From the NCBI GenBank assembly GCA_965249595.1, contig OZ252242.1:868001-932000 (forward strand): 64,000 bases of DNA. Direction: 5' to 3'. Shown here piece after piece: positions 16,272 through 25,153 of this stretch; position 1 is the stretch's first letter, and each line of letters opens with the position of its first letter. The position numbers and the translations under genes were made by a program. This stretch comes from VXNJ01 sp965249595 (lineage in GTDB: Bacteria > Chloroflexota > UBA11872 > VXNJ01). A model generated the notes under the pieces. That model did not search any database and was not told where the DNA came from. It saw only the letters and a program-made list of their open reading frames with translations.

Positions 16272-18161
16272 TTAAACCGGCTCTCGCGACCAGGCGAAGA
16301 TAGAGCCAACAAGCAAGAGGATACCCGCCGCCGCTAGCGGCAGGAAATAGATTACGCCCAGCCCGAACAGCGCCAAGCCGAGGGCCAGTAAGACCGGCCA
16401 ATAAGACGACGGGGGCATGTGAATGTGGGTGTCGGGCGGTCCGTACATCGGCGGCGCCGCCGATGCGGCGGTATGGCCGTTGCCCCCTGCTGCTGTGGCC
16501 GGCAGGTCGATGTGCTCAATAGTCTCGGGGTGCTTTTCGTCCCAGAACGGGCGGTTGGAAAAGACCCGCGGGATGGCGGCGAAGTTGTAGAGCGGCACCG
16601 GCGTTGGAATGGCCCATTCCAGGGTGTGCCCGTCCCAGGGATCGGCCGGGGCGGTTTCCTTCGAAGTGAGGCTCTTGTAGATCATGTAGATGAAGATGAT
16701 GGCGGCGATCGCGGTAAGGTAAGCGCCGATGGTCGAGAGCATGTTCCACAATTCCCAGCCAAAGTCGGCCGGGTAGGTGTAGACGCGCCGCGGCATACCG
16801 TCGTTACCCGCGATGTGCATTGGCCCAAAGGTGAGATTAAATCCGATCATGGTCAGGGCAAAGTGCCAACGACCCAGTTTTTCACTCAATACTTTGCCGA
16901 ACATCTTCGGCCACCAGTAGTAGATCCCGGCCAGGATGCCCATGATCGAGCCGCCGAAGAGAACGTAATGGAAGTGGGCGACGATGAAGTAGGTGTCGGT
17001 GTGCTGCTGGTCAACCGGCACCGCCGCGTGCATCATGCCCGAGAGCCCGCCGATCGTAAACATCGCCACAAACCCGACCGCAAAGAGCATCGGCGTAGTG
17101 ATATTTATGGATGCCCGCCAGAGGGTTGCCGACCAGTTGAGGACCTTGACCCCGGTGGGGATGGCGATGAGCATGGTCATCGCCGCGAAAACGCTGTTGG
17201 CGATCGGGCCCATGCCCACCGCGAACATGTGGTGGGCCCATACCGTAAAACCCAAGAAGCCAATCGAGATGCCGGAAAAAACTATAGCCGTGTAACCAAA
17301 TATCGGTTTGCGGGCAAAGACCGGAATAACCTCGGAGATCATTCCCATTGACGGCAGGATCAGGATATAGACCTCGGGATGGCCGAAGAACCAGAACATG
17401 TGCTGCCAGAGGATCGGATCGCCGCCCGGCTCGGTGGCCTGGAAGAACGTGGTGCCCACGGTGCGGTCGAAGAGCAGCAGGATGAAGGCGACCGTTAGCG
17501 GAGGCAGCGCGAAGACCAGCAGAAACTGGGTCACCAGGGACATCCAGGTAAATATCGGCAGGCGCGTAAATGTCATCCCGGGCGCCCGCATGTTCAGGAT
17601 CGTGACGATAAAGTTCACGCCGGCCATGATCGATGAGGTGCCGAGGATTCCGAGCCCGACCAGGTAGTAGTTCATGCCGTTGGAGGCTGAGAACTGGTCG
17701 TCGGAGAGCGGGGGGTAGGCAAACCAGCCAGCATCGGCCGCGCCGCCGGTAAACCAGGACACGTTAAACAGAATCCCGCCGAATAGGAAGATCCAATAGG
17801 AGAGGGCGTTTAGGCGCGGGAAAGCGACGTCGCGAGCGCCGATCTGCAATGGAATCAGGAAGTTGAAAAACGCCGAGTTGATGGGCATTATCACCAGGAA
17901 GATCATGATCAACCCGTGCATGGTGAAGAACTGATTGAAGGTTCCGCCGTCGACTAAGTCGTTCTCGGGCACCGCCAGCTGGGTGCGGATGACCATTGCC
18001 AGTCCGCCGCCAACCAACGAGAAAGCCAGCGCCGTAAAGAGATACAGCTTGGCGATTCGTTTGTGGTCTACGGTCGTGATCCACGCCCAAAGCCCGTACT
18101 CTTCAGTCGGCAGTGATATGCCGGTGTCGTGGGGGGCGGCAGTTCCAGTCAATACGGCCAT
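16272..18161 (-). CDS. ctaD: Cytochrome c oxidase subunit I
   Basis: This is the catalytic subunit that reduces oxygen at the heme a3-CuB centre while pumping protons. The 629-residue protein opens with the family motif TTVDHKRIAKLY. The low-spin heme ligand is in FTMHGLIM. HPEVY supplies the CuB His, the cross-linked Tyr and the D-channel Glu. AHHMF carries the two other CuB His, and HFHYVLFGG carries the heme ligands. About twelve membrane helices are followed by an extension with two more hydrophobic segments at the C-terminus. It begins five bases after the subunit II stop. Confidence 0.97.
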   Translation of the reverse strand: MAVLTGTAAPHDTGISLPTEEYGLWAWITTVDHKRIAKLYLFTALAFSLVGGGLAMVIRTQLAVPENDLVDGGTFNQFFTMHGLIMIFLVIMPINSAFFNFLIPLQIGARDVAFPRLNALSYWIFLFGGILFNVSWFTGGAADAGWFAYPPLSDDQFSASNGMNYYLVGLGILGTSSIMAGVNFIVTILNMRAPGMTFTRLPIFTWMSLVTQFLLVFALPPLTVAFILLLFDRTVGTTFFQATEPGGDPILWQHMFWFFGHPEVYILILPSMGMISEVIPVFARKPIFGYTAIVFSGISIGFLGFTVWAHHMFAVGMGPIANSVFAAMTMLIAIPTGVKVLNWSATLWRASINITTPMLFAVGFVAMFTIGGLSGMMHAAVPVDQQHTDTYFIVAHFHYVLFGGSIMGILAGIYYWWPKMFGKVLSEKLGRWHFALTMIGFNLTFGPMHIAGNDGMPRRVYTYPADFGWELWNMLSTIGAYLTAIAAIIFIYMIYKSLTSKETAPADPWDGHTLEWAIPTPVPLYNFAAIPRVFSNRPFWDEKHPETIEHIDLPATAAGGNGHTAASAAPPMYGPPDTHIHMPPSSYWPVLLALGLALFGLGVIYFLPLAAAGILLLVGSIFAWSREPV

Positions 18162-18166
18162 CTAGA

Positions 18167-19321
18167 TCAAAGCCCTTCCAAGAAGGTCGCGATCGTGTCG
18201 GCCTCGGCTGGTGTAAGGCCAAGGTTAGGCATCAACACTCCAGGTTTGATTTGTTCCGGGTTTTGGATCCAGGCCCGCAGGTTGGCCGGCGTGTTTTCGA
18301 TCAGATTCGATCCTATGACGGTGCGGCTGCCAAATGCGGTCAACTCGGGTCCAACTTGGCCCTGAATGATCGTCCCGCGGATAGCGTGGCAAGCATTACA
18401 AGTTTTGCTCACCATCAGTCGGGCAGCTTCAGAATCTTTTTCTTCGTCGGTTAGCTCGCGCCGTTGGATGGCCACCCATTCGTCAAATTCAGCCTGCGTT
18501 ACAACGTGGGTTTTGACCCGCATGTCGGCATGGGCCCACCCGCAAAATTCGGTGCACTGGCCTTCGTAGACCCCGACGATTTCGGGGGTGAATTTAAATC
18601 CGTTGACCCGACCCGGCACGACGTCCATCTTGCCCGACAGCTTGGGTATCCAAAAGCCGTGGATTACGTCATTAGATTGCAGGGTCAGGGCCACTTCGCG
18701 GTCGACCACCAGGTAGAGCTCGTTGGCGGTGATCACGCCCTCGGCCGGGTATTCAAATTCCCACCACCACTGGTTGCCCCAAACATTCACGCGAAGAGCG
18801 TCGGGGCCCGGTTCGGCGGCCTGGATCGAGATTGTGCGAATGGTGATCACGGCCAGGGCTATCACGATCGCCGTTGGCACCGCGGTCCAGACCGCCTCCA
18901 GCTTGTTATTGCCGTGGGTTTGGGGCGGGATGGCATCGTTGCCGGGCCGGCGCCGATAGGCGATCAGGGCATAGATCAACCAGCCTTCAACCCCGAGCAG
19001 AATAATCGCTGCCCCAACTAGGATGATGATGAAAAGATCGAGCGTTTGGCGCGCGTTGTCGCCGGCCGGATCCATGATGGTCTGCGGCAATTCACCGCAG
19101 CCGGCAAGGATTGCCGCTGAGACCACCAACAACGAGATGGCGATCAAAAGTTTGAGCTTGGCCGCAGGACGACTTCCGTCAGCGCGGGTCAGACGAGGTA
19201 TGGGGCTGTTTCCAGTCCTTAGCAGGGAGTGGTCGGCGCGCGCACAATCCCAATATTCGTACAGGCGAAAAATTATAGGCGCGCCCGCTTCCGCGAGGCC
19301 GATCGGACGACTGAAAATCAT
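18167..19321 (-). CDS. ctaC: Cytochrome c oxidase subunit II fused to cytochrome c (caa3 type)
   Basis: Subunit II accepts electrons from cytochrome c and passes them through CuA to subunit I. The product has a lipoprotein-like signal (VVSAAILAGC), two membrane helices and a cupredoxin domain with the CuA ligands (VIHGFW, then CTEFCGWAHADM). A C-terminal cytochrome c domain has CNACH and the axial Met in VLMPNLG. The fusion marks a caa3 oxidase. The start is uncertain. I give the ATG at 19321, but the signal sequence begins some 45 residues later, and the true start is probably a non-ATG codon near 19190. Its promoter must lie in the same short space as that of divergent pyrE. Confidence 0.93.
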   Translation of the reverse strand: MIFSRPIGLAEAGAPIIFRLYEYWDCARADHSLLRTGNSPIPRLTRADGSRPAAKLKLLIAISLLVVSAAILAGCGELPQTIMDPAGDNARQTLDLFIIILVGAAIILLGVEGWLIYALIAYRRRPGNDAIPPQTHGNNKLEAVWTAVPTAIVIALAVITIRTISIQAAEPGPDALRVNVWGNQWWWEFEYPAEGVITANELYLVVDREVALTLQSNDVIHGFWIPKLSGKMDVVPGRVNGFKFTPEIVGVYEGQCTEFCGWAHADMRVKTHVVTQAEFDEWVAIQRRELTDEEKDSEAARLMVSKTCNACHAIRGTIIQGQVGPELTAFGSRTVIGSNLIENTPANLRAWIQNPEQIKPGVLMPNLGLTPAEADTIATFLEGL

Positions 19322-19373
19322 TGGCAAGCGGGCCTTGTGCCTTGGCAATTCCAACAGATAGTTAGGACCCAGA

Positions 19374-19904
19374 GTGAGTAATACGGATTCGAAGCAGTTG
19401 GGCGACCGGTTGTTGGCGGTTGCCCTCATGCGCGGCGACTTCGTGCTCAGCTCCGGGCGGCGCTCTGACTATTACTTCGACAAATACCGCTTCGAAACGC
19501 GACCCGAACTACTGGGTCCGGTGGCCGACGCACTCTTGCAGAAATTGCCGCCAGGCACCGAGTTGCTGGCCGCACCGGAATTGGGGGCGGTCGCGCTGGC
19601 GACGGCAATGTCGCTGCGTTCCGGTTTGCCGTTCGTAATCATCCGCAAGACACCCAAGCAGTACGGCACCGCCCGTTACTTTGAGGGTGAAGTGGCGGCG
19701 GGCCAGCGCGTGGTGCTGGTCGAGGATGTCATCACCACCGGAGGCCAGGCCCTTGCCGCGGCCAATCGACTGCGGCGGTTCGGGGTTCATTTGGACACAT
19801 GTCTGTGCGTGCTCGACCGCGAAGAAGGCGGTAGGGAGCGTTTCTCGGAATTTGAGATTTCGCTGCGGCCGCTCTTTACCAAGTCCTCGTTAGGAATCGA
19901 ATGA
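19374..19904 (+). CDS. pyrE: Orotate phosphoribosyltransferase
   Basis: PyrE makes orotidine monophosphate from orotate and PRPP in pyrimidine synthesis. The 176-residue protein has the substrate segments LSSGRRSDYYFDKY (about 26-39) and the PRPP loop VVLVEDVITTGGQ (about 113-125), plus the lysines of RKTPKQYG. The start is a GTG. The final four bases (ATGA) overlap ddl, so the two are likely coupled. It diverges from the cytochrome oxidase operon. Confidence 0.94.
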   Translation: MSNTDSKQLGDRLLAVALMRGDFVLSSGRRSDYYFDKYRFETRPELLGPVADALLQKLPPGTELLAAPELGAVALATAMSLRSGLPFVIIRKTPKQYGTARYFEGEVAAGQRVVLVEDVITTGGQALAAANRLRRFGVHLDTCLCVLDREEGGRERFSEFEISLRPLFTKSSLGIE

Positions 19905-20968
19905 ACGGAAGGCCGCGGGTGGCGGTTGTGTTTGGTGGGCGATCCGCCGAGCACGAGATTTCAATCCAATCCGCCCAGTCGGTCATTGCCGCCCTGGGCA
20001 CGGCCGGTTGCTCGGTGATTCCGGTGGGGATCGACCGCGCCGGGAATTGGCATTGGCCGTGCCCGCCGGAGCGACTCCTGGCGCTTGGCGACCGCGCCGC
20101 GGCGCCATCTCGGCCCGATTTGAGCCAAGCCCTCAGGTTGGCCGAGGCTGTCGATATCGTCTTCCCGGTTCTGCACGGGACCTTCGGCGAGGATGGAACT
20201 ATCCAGGGACTCTTGGAGATGGCGGCAATTCCCTTTGTGGGATCCGGCGTACTCGGATCGGCCGCCGGCATGGATAAGGCGGTGATGAAATCGGTATTTA
20301 GCAGTGCCGGCATCAGCACTCCAAGATGGGTCCTGGTGCAGCGCCCCGAATGGCGCTCTGATCCGGCGGCGATGTCAGCCAAATTGATTTGCGAACTCGG
20401 CCTGCCGATGTATGTAAAGCCGGCCAATTTAGGTTCATCGGTGGGCGTGAGCCTGGTAACTGACGCCGATAGCCTGCCAGACGCCCTTGCGCGCGCCGCG
20501 AAATTCGATTCACGCCTAATCTGCGAGCGGGCCGTGCAAAGCCCGCGTGAGATTGAAATCGGGATCCTTGGCAATGATGATCCGCTGGCTTCAGTGCCCG
20601 GTGAGGTATTTCCCGGCCGCGATTTCTATGACTATCGTGCCAAATACGATGACTTGGGAACGACCACCCAGGCTCCGGCCAAATTGAGCGAAGAATTGGC
20701 CAAATCAATCGCCGACACTGCGATCCGTGCCTACCGGGCCCTGGATCTGGCCGGATTGGCGCGGGCCGATTTCCTGCTCGAACGACCGTCCGGAAAACTC
20801 TATCTCTCAGAAGTCAACACGATGCCCGGATTTACCTCGATCAGCATGTATCCCAAGCTTTGGGAAGCGAGCGGATTGCCCTATCCCGAGTTACTCGAAC
20901 GCCTTATCGAATTGGGCTTTGAGCGGGCCCGGCAGCGGGAAACGGTGCTGCCGGCTACGGTCGACTAG
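19901..20968 (+). CDS. ddl: D-alanine-D-alanine ligase
   Basis: Ddl is an ATP-grasp ligase that makes the D-Ala-D-Ala dipeptide of peptidoglycan. The 355-residue protein shows VFGGRSAEHEIS at the N-terminus, FPVLHGTFGEDG, the ATP-grasp motifs YVKPANLGSSVGVS and FPGRDFYDYRAKY, and the metal-binding LSEVNTMPGFT. The frame overlaps pyrE by four bases, and its stop overlaps the stop of the opposing small membrane gene. Its presence shows the organism makes a peptidoglycan wall. Confidence 0.96.
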   Translation: MNGRPRVAVVFGGRSAEHEISIQSAQSVIAALGTAGCSVIPVGIDRAGNWHWPCPPERLLALGDRAAAPSRPDLSQALRLAEAVDIVFPVLHGTFGEDGTIQGLLEMAAIPFVGSGVLGSAAGMDKAVMKSVFSSAGISTPRWVLVQRPEWRSDPAAMSAKLICELGLPMYVKPANLGSSVGVSLVTDADSLPDALARAAKFDSRLICERAVQSPREIEIGILGNDDPLASVPGEVFPGRDFYDYRAKYDDLGTTTQAPAKLSEELAKSIADTAIRAYRALDLAGLARADFLLERPSGKLYLSEVNTMPGFTSISMYPKLWEASGLPYPELLERLIELGFERARQRETVLPATVD

Positions 20969-21171
20969 ACGTCGTAGTAGGTAAGTACCAATAGGGCCTG
21001 GACGGGGTCGGCGGCAGCGTCAAAGAGGCCGAGTAGCCAGGCCAGACCTATGGCCAGGCCGCCCATGAACAAGAATCCGCCGATCACCGCGGCGATCGTG
21101 CCCAGACAGCCAAGCCAACTGACCCGACCACCCGGCGGCGGCGGCTTGCCCGATTGATTGAACCGCAGCAA
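20965..21171 (-). CDS. Small membrane protein of unknown function
   Basis: The roughly 68-residue product has a Pro/Gly-rich N-terminus (GKPPPPGGRVSWLG) and then two hydrophobic helices separated by a short turn. I recognise no family. A TTG at 21171 starts one base after the stop of the CCA-adding gene, so it looks like the last gene of that operon. An ATG at 21210, overlapping the upstream gene, is the alternative. Its end overlaps the end of ddl by four bases. Confidence 0.5.
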   Translation of the reverse strand: MLRFNQSGKPPPPGGRVSWLGCLGTIAAVIGGFLFMGGLAIGLAWLLGLFDAAADPVQALLVLTYYDV

Positions 21172-21172
21172 T

Positions 21173-22585
21173 TTAGTGGACCGGTTCGCCTGCTGGGCCA
21201 GCGCCCACAATCATTTTTTCCTTGCTGTGGCTTTGATCGCTCGCCGCTAATTCGCGGGCGATTTGGGCCGCGCTTTCAGTGTCGTCCTGATCGAGCTGGC
21301 CGTCAATGACTAGCGCCAGCAAGTGATCTTTTAGCGGTTTTATCCAGGGCCCGGGCGGGCGATCAAATAGCTCCATGAGGGCGTTGCCGTCGAGTGGACT
21401 GGCCATATTGGCCACTGCCCCGGAGCCCCCCAGCGCCTCACAACGGGCCTCCAACTCGGCGACCCGGGAGAGCCCGTCGCGGATCTTCGAATAGCGGTAA
21501 CTGGTTATGTCGGCGCGCGATAGTTCGAGCAGCAGGCAGCGGTGCGGACCTACTTGCCTAAGGTACCGGCGCACCGCTCCGTCGGTCCAATCTGAGCTGT
21601 AGAGGTTGGAGCGCATGTGGTGGGCGACCAGTTCACCCACCGCACGGATGGTTGCGCGGTCAAATTTGAGCCGGCTCAGGATTTTGCGGGCCAGCCGAGC
21701 TCCTACGATTTCATGACGAAAGAAGGTGACGCGTCCGCCCTTTACACGCCGGGTGGCTGGTTTGCCCACGTCGTGGAGCAGGGCTGCCAACCGCAACGGC
21801 AGGTGGGCTCGCACTCCCTGGAGGACCCGAAGGGTGTGCGAGAGCACGTCCTTTTGCTGGGCCCACTCTTCGGTATCGGTCCGACGCAGGTCGAGCAGTT
21901 CGGGAATGACGAACCGGCAAAGTCCCAATTCGATCAAATCGGCGATCCCACCACCGGGATCGCCGGACAGCAGGATCTTGGACAACTCGGCTTGGATTCG
22001 CTCGGTCGAAATGAACTGCAGGCGACCGGCGTTGGCGGTAATCGAGGAACGGGTGGAATCGTCAATGGCCATATCCAACTGGGCTGCCAGCCGCACCGCC
22101 CGCATCATCCGCAATGGGTCTTCGGCAAACCGTTGGTCGGCCTCGCCGACGGCGCGGACGAGACGTCGGGCGACGTCGGCGACGCCGTCATACGGGTCGT
22201 ACAGACGTCCGGATACGATGTCCTGGGCGACGGCGTTAATCGTAAAGTCGCGGCGCTGGAGATCCTCCTGCAACGTACTGCCGAAGCGGACCTGCGGGTG
22301 ACGCGATTGCTGGTCGGGGTACCACTCGGCGCGAAAGGTCGTAATGTCGACGTCCAGTTCACCGAACCGTCCCATGATGGTCCCGTAAGCCGAGCCAATG
22401 TCGACGACTGCATCGGCACCGGCCTGATTGAGAAGGCGGGCGATCTGGGCAGGTCGGGCCGTAGTCGCCAGGTCCAAGTCGGGCGACCGGCGTCCCAGCA
22501 GGCGATCACGGACGGTGCCGCCAACGAGGAAAATTTCTTCCCCCGCGCGCTGAAAAACGGTGGCGATGTCTTGCAGGAAGTCCAT
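21173..22585 (-). CDS. cca: CCA-adding tRNA nucleotidyltransferase / poly(A) polymerase family with HD domain
   Basis: The 470-residue protein belongs to class II nucleotidyltransferases that add or repair the tRNA 3' CCA end. The head has FLVGGTVRDRLLG (about 19-31), the catalytic DLDLATT and the family motif RRDFTINA. A neck region with EDPLRMMRAVR follows, then an HD domain (AALLHDVGKPA). Poly(A) polymerase and CCA enzymes are hard to tell apart by motif, so the specificity is inferred. It follows the VWA gene by nine bases in the MoxR operon, an unusual location for this housekeeping enzyme. Confidence 0.9.
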   Translation of the reverse strand: MDFLQDIATVFQRAGEEIFLVGGTVRDRLLGRRSPDLDLATTARPAQIARLLNQAGADAVVDIGSAYGTIMGRFGELDVDITTFRAEWYPDQQSRHPQVRFGSTLQEDLQRRDFTINAVAQDIVSGRLYDPYDGVADVARRLVRAVGEADQRFAEDPLRMMRAVRLAAQLDMAIDDSTRSSITANAGRLQFISTERIQAELSKILLSGDPGGGIADLIELGLCRFVIPELLDLRRTDTEEWAQQKDVLSHTLRVLQGVRAHLPLRLAALLHDVGKPATRRVKGGRVTFFRHEIVGARLARKILSRLKFDRATIRAVGELVAHHMRSNLYSSDWTDGAVRRYLRQVGPHRCLLLELSRADITSYRYSKIRDGLSRVAELEARCEALGGSGAVANMASPLDGNALMELFDRPPGPWIKPLKDHLLALVIDGQLDQDDTESAAQIARELAASDQSHSKEKMIVGAGPAGEPVH

Positions 22586-22594
22586 TTTCTAAAT

Positions 22595-25153
22595 CTAATG
22601 CGGGTTTTTCGACGGCACCGGTTGGCCTCGGCCCTTGATTGGTCTGCCGATTTCAAGGATAGAACGCATTCGGTCCTGCAGTTGGGACAGTGCCGTGCGC
22701 GGTCGTACCCGCAGGTTTCGCACCGCCGTGTCGGCCAGCAGAAGAAGGATTGCCGCCGTTAGGGGGCCGGTTGGATCACCGGAACTATTGCCGGTGCCGG
22801 TTGCCAGCTCGCCGGACGGTGATCCGCCAGTCAATTGACTGATGCGGCGCAGACGTTCCTCGCCGCCGCTCGACGGGAGCAATTCGGCGGGGTACGGTAC
22901 CGCCACCAGGCCCTCACCTATGGTTTCGTCGTCGCTCTGTAGCCGATAGGGCCAAGCCCCGGCGCCAATCGCCGCATAACCGCGATAAAGACCGGGCGAC
23001 CCGGCTACCAATTCGACGTCCTGCAATCCGGCCGCGGTCTCGATTTGAAGAGTTATTTCCGACGGCGGTAGCCGGTCCGCGCCAATGGTCACGTCGAGTT
23101 CAAAGGCGGCCAGATCGCCATGCGACCGGGCGGTCAGTCGGGGCCCGCTGGCGGGCGGAGCGGCCAGTTGGTCCAGCAACGAGAGGATGAAGGCATCAAA
23201 TTGGTCCCAGTTGGTCCACTCGGCCGACCAAACTCCTGACAAGTCGGAGGTCCAGGCGATCACGCGGCCGTTTCCGGCCATCCAACTGGCCAGGATCGGG
23301 TCACCCTGGCTGGAGCTCAATATCACCTGCGCCTGTTCGCGAGCGCGGGTGCGCACATAGCCCTGCAGCCAGGGCAGCGAGGCACCGCTGTCAATGAGCT
23401 CAAAGAGTGCGCTGGCGCTGCTAAGGCGCGGCTGCATGGCGGATGTGACGGTGAGGAAGTTCTTGGCCAATTTCGCTTCCTGTGTGAGCACGGCCGGCAA
23501 ATCTTCGTTCTCGGCGGTGGCGTGGAAGCGACCACCGGCGTTGGCGGCGATGGTTTGGAGCAGTTCGATCTCGGCGTCATCGCCGATGGCGATGGTGGAG
23601 ATCGAAATTGCGTCAGCGCGGGCGGCTCGCACCAGCGCCCCGAATTCGCCGTAGTGGGCCTGCCCATCGGTGATAAGCACGATGTGACGGATCTGGGCCG
23701 GGTCATCCTGCAGGGCTAGGCGAGCGGCATTGAGGGCGCGGAAGATATCGGTGGTACCGTCACTTCGGATGGCCGCCACCTGGTCGATGAAGCTGGCGCG
23801 AGCATCTTCGCTGTCGAGCGTCTGCAGCGGCACTATCTGTTCGGCCTCGCCGCTAAATGCCATCACTCCTACGCGATCGCCCGGTTCGACAAGGTCTATG
23901 GCGGCGATCGTTGCGGCCCGGGCCAAATCCAACTTCGACCGTTCCCCATCCGCGCCGCGCAAACCCATCGAAGTTGACCGGTCAAGCAGCAATAAGAGGG
24001 CGATTTGGGCTGATTCCTGATCGCGCAATGGATCAGACGACACCGGCAGCAGGCGGTCGAGCGGTGAATCCTGGTATTCGCCGGCGGCGTAGGAATTGGG
24101 TCCGCCGATGACCGCCAATCCAAGCCCGTGGTCGGTTACCGCCGCTTCCAGGGCCGCGATTTGATCCAGGCTGAGGGCATCGGCCGGAATATCGGCCAAG
24201 ATCAACCCGGCGTTTGTGGCCAGCTCCTCGGCGTTGGCGGGCAATTGCCGGGCCGTAATTTGGTCAACGGTTACTCCCTGCCGGGTCAGTGCCGCGGTCA
24301 GGGCCGGCGCTTCGCCCACCACCACCACCGGCGGCGGCTCGATGACTTCGACCACTTTGTTGATCACGTCATTGGCCAGCGATTGCGACCGCGGGTCAAG
24401 CATTTCAGCCGCCACAACCACCGCACCGACCGTCATGGGCGCCTCGGCACGGACCGTAAACGCGCTTACTCCGGCCGCCAACTCCACCTCTCCGCTCCCC
24501 GCCAGCCGCTCCCCGAGCCAGATCTGGACGCGGGCCCGGCGTGGCGAGGGTGAATAGATTTCGGCCCCGATCGCCATTGGCCGGCCGGCGGCTACCTGGG
24601 AGCGGGCGGAAACACGCAGTACCGCCGAATCGGCCTCACCGACGCGTGCGCTCGAGCGGGTGATCAAGCGCGTCCCGGCACTTACGGCGCCGGCGATTGC
24701 GCTTTCCAAGTCCCCCTGGTCGTAGGCACCGTCAGCGATGAGCAACAGTTGTCCGGAACCGGCTGCGGCCGATCCGGCGGCAATTGCCGCCGGGAGGTTG
24801 GTGCTTGACCCTCCAAAGCCGAATGCCGCAACTGCCCCGCCGGTCTGGGTTTCTTGCTCCGCCCAATCGCGATCTACTATGCGGGCGGACAGCTGAATCG
24901 AATCTGAACGATCAATCGCCACTGCAACCTGTTCTTGTTCAGCGCCGCCACAGAGGCTGCCGGCCAGCGGCGTGGCGATCGCCAATACCAAACCGGCACG
25001 CAATACGGTGGCCAATAGCAGGCGCCCACGACCGGCCCTGCTGCGGGTGGTCATGGTGATAGTCACGACAGCGATGATGGCCAGCGACGCGAATAGCCAC
25101 ACCGCGATTACCGCGATTTCGGCGCACAGATAGGTAGAAATCGGCACGCCCAT
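22595..25153 (-). CDS. Membrane protein with glutamine amidotransferase-like and VWA domains
   Basis: The 852-residue protein has two N-terminal membrane helices and an extracytoplasmic beta-rich region. A class I amidotransferase-like fold follows (VVVVGEAPALTAAL to AVIGGPNSYAAG), then a von Willebrand A domain with the MIDAS motif DRSTS and later GTTD and TDGQA. The C-terminal part has further beta-rich sequence and one hydrophobic helix. The ATG at 25153 overlaps the stop of the preceding gene by one base. Such proteins accompany MoxR ATPases and DUF58 proteins and are thought to act in envelope or metal-centre assembly; no substrate can be named. Confidence 0.85.
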   Translation of the reverse strand: MGVPISTYLCAEIAVIAVWLFASLAIIAVVTITMTTRSRAGRGRLLLATVLRAGLVLAIATPLAGSLCGGAEQEQVAVAIDRSDSIQLSARIVDRDWAEQETQTGGAVAAFGFGGSSTNLPAAIAAGSAAAGSGQLLLIADGAYDQGDLESAIAGAVSAGTRLITRSSARVGEADSAVLRVSARSQVAAGRPMAIGAEIYSPSPRRARVQIWLGERLAGSGEVELAAGVSAFTVRAEAPMTVGAVVVAAEMLDPRSQSLANDVINKVVEVIEPPPVVVVGEAPALTAALTRQGVTVDQITARQLPANAEELATNAGLILADIPADALSLDQIAALEAAVTDHGLGLAVIGGPNSYAAGEYQDSPLDRLLPVSSDPLRDQESAQIALLLLLDRSTSMGLRGADGERSKLDLARAATIAAIDLVEPGDRVGVMAFSGEAEQIVPLQTLDSEDARASFIDQVAAIRSDGTTDIFRALNAARLALQDDPAQIRHIVLITDGQAHYGEFGALVRAARADAISISTIAIGDDAEIELLQTIAANAGGRFHATAENEDLPAVLTQEAKLAKNFLTVTSAMQPRLSSASALFELIDSGASLPWLQGYVRTRAREQAQVILSSSQGDPILASWMAGNGRVIAWTSDLSGVWSAEWTNWDQFDAFILSLLDQLAAPPASGPRLTARSHGDLAAFELDVTIGADRLPPSEITLQIETAAGLQDVELVAGSPGLYRGYAAIGAGAWPYRLQSDDETIGEGLVAVPYPAELLPSSGGEERLRRISQLTGGSPSGELATGTGNSSGDPTGPLTAAILLLLADTAVRNLRVRPRTALSQLQDRMRSILEIGRPIKGRGQPVPSKNPH

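Noticed and set aside
19322..19429. Upstream extension of cytochrome oxidase subunit II
   Set aside because: It overlaps the divergent pyrE start and lies far before the signal sequence.
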